Part shown: one piece after another, positions 1 to 10,700 of the stretch
How the letters are laid out: the number at the start of each line of letters is the position of its first letter
Numbering within the stretch: the first letter of the stretch is position 1
Assembly (NCBI RefSeq): GCF_022539315.1
Contig: NC_066336.1
Coordinates: 4,964,600 to 5,028,599 of the forward strand
Origin: Serinus canaria
Taxonomy: Eukaryota > Chordata > Aves > Passeriformes > Fringillidae
Direction of reading: 5' to 3'
DNA length: 64,000 nucleotides
Notes under the pieces: model-generated
Told to the model about the DNA's origin: nothing
The model's database searches: none
What the model saw: only the letters and a program-made list of their open reading frames with translations
Translations under genes and position numbers: made by a program

Positions 1-1554
1 CCTGCTCTTTATCCAGCCCAAATCCTGTGTTAATCCATCCTGCGGGGTGGGGGAGAGCCAGGCCAGCCTGGCTGTGCCAGGGGCTGATCTCTGAACACGT
101 GGCCTGGCTTAGCTGAGCAGAGCAGAGCCCAGGCCGTGGCACTGTCACCTTCTTGCCTGATTTAGCCTGAAAAAAACCAACCTGAAAACAACCCCCGAGG
201 AGCAGAGCATCAGCTGGGGTTGGACACCGGGGTCAGGGGAGGATTTGGGCTGTGGCTGAAGTGCTGAGCTGTGGTGGCAGGGTCAGGAGGTGACACAGAG
301 TGTGGAGGCAGGTGGCCACCAAGAAGTGCACAGCAGGGTGTCCCCAGTGCCTCTGGGGTGCCCTTACTGGGGGTGATGGGTGCACCAGCACCGGCTTCTC
401 TCCTGGAGGCCTGGGGGCTCCCCCATCCTCTCTCAGGGTTGTCCTGGCCTGTCTCTGGTGCTGCCAGGACCTGGAGCAGCCAGGCTGGCTGCCAGGGTCT
501 GTGTCTGATGGCACATCAGGAGTCTGGCAGGTGCCATCTGGGGTGGGAGAGGCTGTTCTGGGCAGCCAGAGAGAGGCCACAACCCCAGGACTGGGGCAGC
601 TGCCCTGAGCTCAGCTATTTTACTCTTTCTTACCTAATAAGTTAAAGTTGTATTTCTTCCAATCATGCTCCCTGGGACAGGCACAGGTAGTTTATTTAAT
701 CATTTATTCTTTTCTTTAAATTTTCTTTAATTTTAATTTTTTTTTTAACCATTCAAGTCTCCTCCACTGTCTCAGCACACTAACCAACCCCAGAGTACCA
801 AGCATGAGGGAGAAGCTTTTCTGGGATCCTTTTCTTTGAAACCTTTGCCACAGCCAGCAGGGGCTGAGCTGTCACTAACCACAGAGCTGCCAGTGTGGTG
901 ATCTGCACAGGTCTCCACGCTGCCAGAGGCTGGTCCAGGGCAGCTTTGCCACCATTCCCCCTGGGTTGGTGCCATCACCAGGCCCAGCAGGGATTTGTAG
1001 GAATAACATTTCCTCCAGCTGGCAGATTTCTCCCCAGAGCCAGAGGCCTGTGTGATCACTCCACCCCGAGCCCCCCCTTCCTCCTGAGGTGTTTGATCCC
1101 CATAATTCATCATCTCCCATTCCAGCCACTGGTTTAAACACCCCTTCATCCTTTGCTTTAGAGAAGGGAGCATGCTTCCCTGGGCTCTCCTGCAGGCAGC
1201 TGAACATCCCCAGCCTTGGGGGACACTGTCCTGCTCTCAGCCCCTCACAGCTCCTGGGACTTGGTTTTGGTGGATGTTGTGTTCTCTTTTTTTTTTTTTT
1301 TTTTTTTCCCTTTTGAAAGAAAACATTTTCTTGTCCTACCAGCCAGAGAGGCAGAGGTGTGCATGTGGCTTTGCAGGGCAGTGGGAGTAGCAGTGATGTC
1401 CCATCCCATCTCCTGAGCCCTCTTCCCATCCTGCCAGGGCAGCAGGATCCTCCTGAGGTGTTTGCTCAGCCCTTGCAGGCCAGCACTGGGGTGGGGGGCG
1501 AGCTGAGATGCCTGGCACAGCCCTCAAGCAGCCCATGCTCCTTGTCCCTGCCAG
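1..1554 (+). other. MACF1: MACF1 intron (upstream part outside window)
   Basis: No supported exon. The stretch is GC-rich unique sequence with an AT-rich patch at 630-750 and a 21-base poly(T) run at 1287-1307. It ends in a pyrimidine-rich tract and an AG acceptor at 1553-1554. Confidence 0.7.
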
Positions 1555-1707
1555 GATGAGAAGGAGCAGCTGATCCAGTCCAAGAGCTCTGTTGCCAGCC
1601 TGGTGGGACGCTCCAAAAGCATCGTCCAGCTCCGGCCCAGGAACCCAGAGCACGCTGTGAAGAGCACCATCCCCATCAAGGCTGTCTGTGACTACAGGCA
1701 GATCGAG
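1555..1707 (+). CDS. MACF1: MACF1 exon: plakin domain, linker into SH3
   Basis: 51 codons, phase 0 at both ends, acceptor CCAG and donor GTGAGG. It encodes a basic serine-rich linker ([12 protein letters not shown]) and then [10 protein letters not shown], the first strand of the SH3 domain embedded in the plakin domain. The plakin domain is a stack of spectrin-like repeats with one SH3 inserted; it binds junctional and cytoskeletal partners. Confidence 0.93.
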
Positions 1708-4700
1708 GTGAGGGCTGGCAGAGTGCTGGTGACACTCGGGAAGGGAAGGCAGGGACAGGGGAGTGACACCCGGCGTGGTTTGGGATGAGCGCCGTAGGAT
1801 CTGTCAGTGGGAAGGCAGGGGGAGGGAAAACAGCAGGGATGTTTTTCCTGGAGCAGATTTCCATGTCTCAGATTTATTCTGGGCAGGAGCTGGAGTCCTT
1901 TCCCCTTCCAAGGAGGATGGGCTTCACCAGCCTGAGCCAAGCAAGCACGTGGGTGGCAGCCAGCTCCCTGTGACTTCCTTGTCCCTTCCGCTCCCGGCAC
2001 GAGCGTGCCGCACTGCCTGGCACCTTTCCAGGCTGCTGCTCCACTAAAACACATCCCTCTGGGTATTCCTGGGAGCTGGCTCACCCCCAGGAGAGGGGCT
2101 GGCAGCAGGGACAGGCGTGCACAGCCCTGCTGCTGGTTTCTGATGGGCTCCTGGTGCTGGTGCTGTTGCAGATCACCATCTGCAGGAACGACGAGTGTGT
2201 CCTGGAGGACAATTCCCAGAGGACCAAGTGGAAGGTGATCAGCCCCACAGGGAACGAGGCCATGGTGCCTTCTGTCTGCTTCCTGATCCCCCCACCCAAC
2301 AAAGAGGCCATCGAGATGGCCAACAGGTAACTTGGTGACAGTCACAGAGAGGGGGGATGGTGGCATGGGAGGGGACAGATTTGGGGTGGGAATGGAGGTG
2401 TGAAAGTGGTTTGTGGTGGGGAAAGGAATCCCTCATGGTTCTACAGCTGCAAACTCCATTGCAGAGACTGCTGCTGTGGCTTGCAAAGTGAAAAAAAATG
2501 ACAATTTGGGAGGAGGGATCCCCTCAGGGATCTCTGGCACTGAGCAGCAGGAGCATCACTCCCTGCGTGGTGCCAGACTGCGGTCACTGCAGTGATGGGC
2601 TGCTGTCTGCCAGGGATGGCTGGAGGATTAGCAGGGTCAGGGCTGGGTTTGCTGGGAAGATCCAGGGCTGATGCATCTGCTCTTGTCCCCTGGCAGGGTG
2701 GAGCAGCTGTACCAGAAAGTGATGGCTCTCTGGCACCAGCTGCACATGAACACAAAGAGCCTCATCTCCTGGAACTACCTGAGGAAGGACATAGCCCTGG
2801 TGCAGAGCTTCAGCATGGAAAAGGTACAGAGGAGCTTCCCTGCCTGCTTCTGGGGTTGGGCTGCTCTCCAGGCTTCTCTGTGTGGCCAAAGAGAGGGGAA
2901 ATCAAGGGGCTTTACACCTGGGGCAGTGCACACCTTGAAAAGGGTCACTGTTTACAGCAGTGGGGAAAAGGGGAACAATTCACACCTGGAAAACCTGAGT
3001 TCAGGGGTGCTGTGCGAAAGGATTGCAGCTTTTCCCAATGGGAAGAGCATCAGGAGTTTGCTGCTGCTGAGAGATTGTGGATTGAGCATTTCATTAGGGA
3101 GTGAGCACAGCTGGGGGGAGGCATGGAGGATTTACCTCTCCCCCTCTGAAAACGCTCCTTGGGCAGATGAAGGTGGTTCAGTTGGTGTGCAGGAAGTTGT
3201 TCCTGATGTTTGGACGTGCCTCTTTTTCCACTCACAGCTGAGATCCTTGGCTCAAGGGGAGTGTCAGCAAGCCCTGAAGAGCCTGCAGGGCCACTACGAG
3301 GATTTCCTGCAGGACAGCCGGGACTCGGAGCTGTTCTCCGTGTCGGACCGGCTGCGCCTGGAGGAGGAAGTGGAGTCTTCCAAGGAACACATCCGGCAGC
3401 TGCTGGAGTCCATGGAGAACGGTGAGCTTCAAAGGGCCTGATGCTTTAACCAGGAGCTGTGGGAACTCATCAACAAAGGATTTATGGGATGGCTTCGTGT
3501 TCTTCTTTTCCTGAGCTGGCTGGTTGATGGTGTGAGCAGCTGCTCTCCTTATTTCTCCATCTATCCATCCAAGTGTTGGGCCTTTGTCCAGCACTGCTCC
3601 TGCAGAGAGGCCCTGGCTTTGCAGCTTCAGCTGAGCTGCTGAGTCCTCTCCCCCTTGTGGTGCTGGCAGAGGGAATGCATTCCAAGCAAGGAGCTCTTCC
3701 TGCAGTTAGTCTTTGAGAGCATACACATGGTGGTGGCACTTGTGACACCACGAGTTCCCACCAGGACCCGAGGACTCCAGTCCTGTGGCTGGACTCATTT
3801 CCAGAAGGAGATGATTTAATGAGTTAATGATTTAATTAAGGTGTTTTCCATCAGAGCAGAGATGCTCAGAGGCTGTGCTCAGCTCCGGGGATTCCAGCAG
3901 GTTCTGTTTGGGACAGATACTGACCAGTGGTGCTTGAGCTGCTCTTCTGTGTGTCTCTGGCTTGCAGAGGACAAGGATGAGACCGTAGCCAGGACCTACC
4001 TGTCCCAGCTGAAGAACATCCGCCTGCGGCTGGAGGAGAGCGAGCAGCGGCTGCTGAGCCGCATCCAGGCCCCGAGCAGCGCCCGGGCAGACGGAGACAC
4101 CATCCAGGAGAACACGCTCCGCATGGCAGAGCAGGAGGTCAGGCCTGCAGCTGGGCAGGGCAGGGCTGACAGGGACACACACCCCAAAAACAGCCCTGGC
4201 TCCTCTGCCTGGGCGAGGGGCTCTCGGGGTTTGAGGGGCTCTCGGGGTTTGAGGGGCTCTCGGGGTTTGAGGGAATCTCACTGCACAGAAGGCAGCAGGG
4301 AGGCTCAGCAGGTGGGCTGCCTGCTTCATTTCCTGACAGCTGCTTTGCCAAGGGCAGTCCTGCCCCGTTTTTCCCCCCCTGCCCCCGTTTTTCCCCCTGC
4401 CCCCGTTTCCCCCTGCCCCCATTTCCCCCTGCCCCCATTTCCCCCTGCCCCCATTTCCCCCTGCCCATTTCCCCCCTGCCTTTTCCCCCCTGCCTTTTCC
4501 CCCCTGCCTTTTCCCCCCTGCCTTTTCCCCCCTGCCTTTCCCCCCTGCCCTTTTCCCCCCTGCCCTTTTCCCCCCTGCCCTTTTCCCCCCTGCCCTTTTC
4601 CCCCCTGCCCTTTTCCCCCCTGCCCTTTTCCCCCCTGCCCTTTTCCCCCCTGCCTTTTCCCTGCTCTCCTTTCACGTTGTCCCCCTCCCCTGCAGCACAC

Positions 4701-7700
4701 ACAGGAGGATCTGCAGCAGCTGCAGTCGGAGCTCCGGGTTGTGTCTGAGAGGTGTTACAGCTTCCTGGACAAGGCTCCTGCAGGGCCCAGCACGCCCCAC
4801 CTGCGTTCAGAGCTGGACTTGGTGGTGAACAAGATGGAGCAGACACATGGGCTGTCTTCCATCTACCTGGAGAAGTGAGTTGGGATGTGCCTCTGCTCCC
4901 AAACACCCTTTTGAGCGATCCCAGTTCACAAAGGTTCTGTCCCTCCAACACACCTTGTGGTGGCTGTAACTGAGTCCATCCCCCTGCAGCACGTGGTGCA
5001 GCCCCCAGGTCTGTGCCACGTCTGGGATGTCAGTGTGTCCTGTTTGATTTGCCAGGTTGAAGACGGTTGACATCATTATCCGCAGCACCCAGGGAGCAGA
5101 ATCCCTGGTGAAAGGCTACGAGGTGAAGCTGAGCCAGGAGGAGGCTGTGCCTGCTGACCTGGCAGCCATTCAGACCCACAGGGCAGCCCTGCAGGTTGGT
5201 GCTCTTGGCTTTTCAAGCAGTGTCCTTCCCGTTTTTCTGCTGAGTTTGGACTGTGGGACATTTTCCTTGCCTTGGTCCATTTTTGGAGGGTTTTGTGCTG
5301 CTGGTGTGAGAGCCCTGATTGCTTTGTGAGTGTCAGGGAGGTGCTGTGGCTTTGCTCTGTCTGCTGCTGTAGGATATGACCTGCCCCAATCTGACCTGGG
5401 AGCACGTTCCCCTTCATTCTACACCTCCTAGTTAAGGAGAGAGGGAAAATAAACCCATTAACTCCTTCCCAGCTGTGTCACCTCTGGCTGGGAGGACATC
5501 TCTGCCTCGGTCCCTTCTGCTTTCAGTGGCACTGACCCGATGCTGTCTCCTTTTGCAGCAATGGCTCGGGGAGGTGAAGGACAAGGGCTCCGTGTTCTCC
5601 ACGCTGGAGGAGGAGATGGTGAAGGCAAAGGAGGTGGGGGAGCAGCTGTTCAGGCTGAGGCAGGAGCGCAGCATCGACCTGGAGCGCTTCCAGGAGAAGG
5701 GGAGCCAGCTGTGGGATCGCTGGCAGCGAGTCTGCGCCCAGATCGAGACCCGGTGAGAGACCTCCTCCCTCCTCTCCCTCTCACCCTTCAGCTGACACCT
5801 TGGGTCAGGCTTGGTGGAGGTGAAATTTTCCTTGCTGGGATTCCTGCTGGTGCCGTTTCACCCGCCCTGGTCTTACCTGTGGTGGTTTCCTCTCAGCCAC
5901 ACGGAGCTGGAGAGCATCCAGGAGGTGCTGAGCGATTACCGGCAGTGCCACAGCGCCCTGATCCAGTGGATCGAGGAGATCACAGCCCAGCAGGAGCTGA
6001 TGAAGCCTGGCCAGGCTGAGGACAGCCGGGTGCTGTCGGAGCAGCTCAGCCAGCAAACGGTGAGGCAGGACCTCGTGGTGTCTCCTTGCTGCCGTGACCG
6101 TGTCACTTCTTTTCATGTCTGAGCCTGGGAATGTGAAAAGCAGCAGGGAAGAGGCTGCAGGCCTGAGCTGGGTGTCTGGGGAGTGGAGGAGTTCTGCTTG
6201 GCTCAAGGTGCAGATGAGGTTTAGCATGAAAAATTGGAGGGTGTAAAGATTTTACCCAAAAGTGCAGGGATGTGAACCAGAATTCTGCTCACGTCCCCAT
6301 GGCTGCTGTCATAGAATCCCAGAAAGGCTGGGTTGGAAGGGATCTCCAAGATCATCTTGTTTCCATCCCCCTGCCATGGGCAGGGACACTTTCCACTATC
6401 CCAGGTTGCTCCAAGCCCAGTCCAACCTGGCCTTGAACACTTCCAGGGCTGGGCCATCCACACCTTCTCTGGGCAACAACTCAGCCAACCTGTTCTGACA
6501 ACCATTTTTCCTTTGAATTCCTTTGAAGGCTTTGGCTGCAGAGATTGAGAAAAACCAAGCCAAGCTGGACCAGTGTCAGAAATTCTCCCAGCAATACTCG
6601 GCCGCCGTCAAGGTACAGCCCCTGGGTGGGGTGGGGTGGGCTGGGCAGGAGCAGCCCTGGCAGAGTCTGCAGATCTCACAAGCTCCACATCTCCCCACCT
6701 TTTCAGGACTATGAGCTGCAGCTGATGACCTACAGGGCCTTCGTGGAGTCGCAGCAGAAGTCGCCCATGAAGCGCCGGCGGATGCTCTCCTCCTCAGATG
6801 CCATCACCCAGGAGGTAGGACCCCACCTCAGCTCAGCAGGGGGAGATTTTGGGGGTTCTTCCACGCCCAGCAAAACCACCCAGCAGCCTCTGTGCAATGA
6901 GCTCCTTCCTGCTGAACTCTCTTGTACAAATAAAGTTTCCACCCTCGCTGTTTTTTCCAATAGCCAGAGAGGATGGCTTAGTGCCCTAAGCACCAGGTAT
7001 GCCATACCTTGACTCCTGGGAACCCCTGGGTCAAATCCAGCAGGGTCGGCTCAGCCCTTCAGCCTTGTGAGGTAAATAACCAGAGCACCATGCAGTGTTG
7101 CTGTGTGTGCATCTTTTGGGATGAGAACCTTTTAGGGACCCGAGCTCCTGTCTGCTCTGTGTGGATATCAAAGATCCCAGTAGCCCTCTGTAAGAGTTGA
7201 GCACCCCAGTGTCCGTGGCCGGAGTGTCCCCCTGCTCCATGTGCAGCATGCCTTGTGTGGCCACCACCCTCCCCAGCAGACTGGCTGCATTCCATTGGTG
7301 CCATCCCGGCTCTGCCAGGTGCCCTGGGGGCTTCCCAAGCCACAGGTGCCTCATCCATGTCATGTGCTGTCAAGGGTGGCACTGTGGATCTGCCAGCAGG
7401 GCTGATGCAGCCCCTCTCCCCCTCTGTTTTCCCCCCTGGCAGTTCATGGATTTGAGGACTCGCTACACAGCCCTGGTGACTCTGACCACCCAGCACGTGA
7501 AGTACATCAGTGACGCCCTGCGGCGCCTGGAGGAGGAGGAGGTGAGGGCATGGAGCACACCTGGACCTGTCCCCACATCCCCCCATCCCCAGGGATGCTG
7601 CTCCGTGCTGAGGGAGCAGCATCTGCCTTTCCTCTCCCTTTGGAGATCCCTTTTGACGTGGCTGCCTTGCTCCTTCCTCCTCTCTTTGCAGAAAGTGGTG

Positions 7701-10700
7701 GAGGAGGAAAAGCAGGAGCACATGGACAAGGTGAAGGAGCTCCTGAGCTGGGCTCTGGGCTTGAAGCAGAGTGTGCAGGGCAGTGCAGCAGCTGCTAGCA
7801 GCAGAGAGCTGGGAGACATCGAGAAATCCATCTCAGAGCAGCAGGTAAAGCAGGGCTGGCTCCAGACCCTGGGGTTTAACTTCTGCTCTTCTTTTCACAG
7901 CTGCATTAAGCTGCTTGCTTTCTTTTTGATATTTTTATTTCCAGACCCTGAGGTTTAACTTCTGCTCTTCTTTTCACAGCTGCATTAAGCTGCTTGCTTT
8001 CTTTTTGATATATTTTTTTCCAGACCCTGAATGAGGAGCTGGCTGCAAAGAAGGGGCAGGTCTCTGAGGCCATCAAAACTTATGAAATCTTCCTGGCAAA
8101 ACACAGCCACAAGTGAGTGTGACCAGGGAGGGAACAGGGGCTGGAGATGAAGTTCCTTAGAGCTGGTGGATCCATGGGATCCAGTGCCTGACTCCAGTTA
8201 AAAACAATGAGCTGCACACAACAGTTTTCTTCTTTATGGTCTGCAATGAGATCTGTGAAATGTGCAACCCATTTATGCTGTGGGACAATATTAATCCTCT
8301 TTAGTTGAGATGCAGACCCATCTATTTGGGGATTGGATTGTTACAATGCAGGTGAGCCTTTGCTCAGTTATCCTGGCAGGTTTTAGCTGAGCAGGGCAGG
8401 GACTCGTGGTGGATTTGGCCTTTTCCTGTGCTTGGAAGGATGTGGTAATTCTGTGGAGCTGGTTTGGGCAGTACTCTGAGGTATTTCCCCTTCCCCTTGC
8501 AGGCTGTCCCAACCAGAAAAGGACCAGATTTCTGCTCAGATTGGTGCTCTGAAGGAAACCTACCAGGCTCTCTGCAGCAACTCCACAGAGCAGCTCCAGC
8601 AGCTCCAGAGCCAGCTGGCTCAGGAGACAGAGCACAAGGTACTGCTCCCTGCTCAGCCCTGCTCACTCCTCACCTTCCCTCCTCAGGCTGTGGAAAAGGT
8701 TTCATTTTGTCCTGTGTCTCTGGCCAGTGGCCACTCAGAGCCTCTTGCACGAACCTTCTCTCCTGTTGATGGTCACCCAAAGCGTCTGGTGGTGCCTGGA
8801 GGCCAAGCAGGAGCGGTTTTCCTGCTGCCTTCCAGCTCCATGGGAGAGTTTCAGGGCTCTGCCCTCTGCAGGAGGCTCATTTGTGCTTGGTGAGCAGGGT
8901 GGCAGATGGAATTCTGCCCTGGAAATGTCCCCTTGAGGAAATGTGTGTCCTCTGAGGGCTGTAAGCTCAGAGGGCTCAGTCCCACTGCGGGCAGGGGGTG
9001 CAGGAAGGTGGGACTGAGGTGGCCTCAGGGTCTGGCCAAGGGTTTTTCTCAGCTGTGGCTGAACCAAGCAGCTCTTCCATGTGGAAGGCAATCCCATCAT
9101 CCAGCCCCTCAGCTGGGAGACCTGCAGAAGCTGTTCCCTGTTCCCACCCCCCAGCCCCATCCTTGCAGGGAGGGCTGGAATTGCATCCCCATTGCCTCTG
9201 TTCCAGCTGTCGTTCACAGATTTACGTCTGCCTGTTCTCTAAGTGTATATTCATGTCTCAATGGATATTTTTGTGTGTTTGCTTGCTGCCTCCCTGTACC
9301 CTGAAGCAACAGCCCGCTCACATCTGGCTCTGAGATGCAGGTTTTGGCTCTCAGGTCTGTGAGTGAAGCCCTGTTCAAGCCACTCATGGGGAGAAGGTGG
9401 CAGAGCTGCTTTTTTTGAGTTCTGCCTGTCCAGCTTTTACCTAAAAATGCAGTGTTTTGCTCCAAACTGGACTTTACAGCACATTCCAGGTGTTTCAGAG
9501 CAGGAAATGATTTATTTCATTGCAAGCCCTTTAGCCCTTGTGCTGGCAGCAGAAAGGTGAACAAATCACTTTAAGCCATCACAGATTTGATGCAGCCTCC
9601 CTGTGGAATGGATGCTTTTTTTTTTTCCTTTCCCTATTCCTCAGTTTGATCAGGAAAATTATTTTAGAGCAAAAGCTTTCTCCAGGGCTTGTCAAGCTGT
9701 TTTGGGGCTGGAAGAGTTTTCACTCACGGACCTGATGAAGCCCAGGCAGCAAAACAAGAGATGGCAGTGGGGGCTTCACCTTAAATCCCCGTCTGCAAAA
9801 CCTTCCCTGCAGCTCTGCTGCGGAGCTGTTGCTTCACTGTAGAGGGAGCATGAAGAACTCTTTAACATTTGCTTGCTGGAAACATCCAACTGTCAGAAAG
9901 AAGTTACAAAAGACCAGAAAAAAAAAAAAAAATGCAAAGCAGAGCGCGCTAAATTGAGCATGATGTGTCCCTGTATGGTTTGTGTTTCATGTCAACTGTT
10001 TTTAAGATTAACTGACATCCTTGCTTACAAGTTTAACTAACCCCCCCCCTGGGATTTAAACAAACAAACAAAACACACAAAAGGGAAAGAGGACGGACCT
10101 GTGTGTGGGGTTCTTTTGGCAAAACAAAACAGTCGCATGCTGGACGCTAACCCCAAGCTTTACACTGTGTGTGATACGGCTGAACTGCTCCATAAGGCTC
10201 TGTCTTTAACTGCTCAAGGCACACCCTGCAAGTCGGTAAGTAAAAGCCTTTTACTCCCCTCCCTCCCATCCATCTCCTTTTTTTTTATCTTTCTCTTTTG
10301 TTTTCCTCCCCCTTTCCCTCTTCTCTGTCTTTCCACGGCTCGTTCGTCTCTGAGTACGCACGTCAGGGTCTGGCCATGGTGGTGCAGAGCTGAGGTTGTC
10401 CCTGAAGGTTCCTCCTGTCCCCACAGCAGGGTGTTGGGATGCAAAAGGAATTCATGCCATAGTTCTCATTCCCTCCTTGCTATCCCCACAAAAATCTTGA
10501 AGTGCTTGGGCCAGCCTTGCACCCAACCGGCGGCACCGGGAGAAACCCAAAGAGCCTTTGAACAAAGACACTTCATCACCTAAATTGTCACCCTCCCTGT
10601 GGGGACAGCAGCAAGAAAAGCCCCTCCAAAAAGTTGGTGTGGTCCCAGTTTGTCACTGTTCCGATGCTGGAACCCCCAACTTGTTCCATTTCTCCCCTGG

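Noticed and set aside
7945..8023. Use of the middle duplicated acceptor as the true exon start
   Set aside because: It reads into an in-frame TGA at the genuine exon border.
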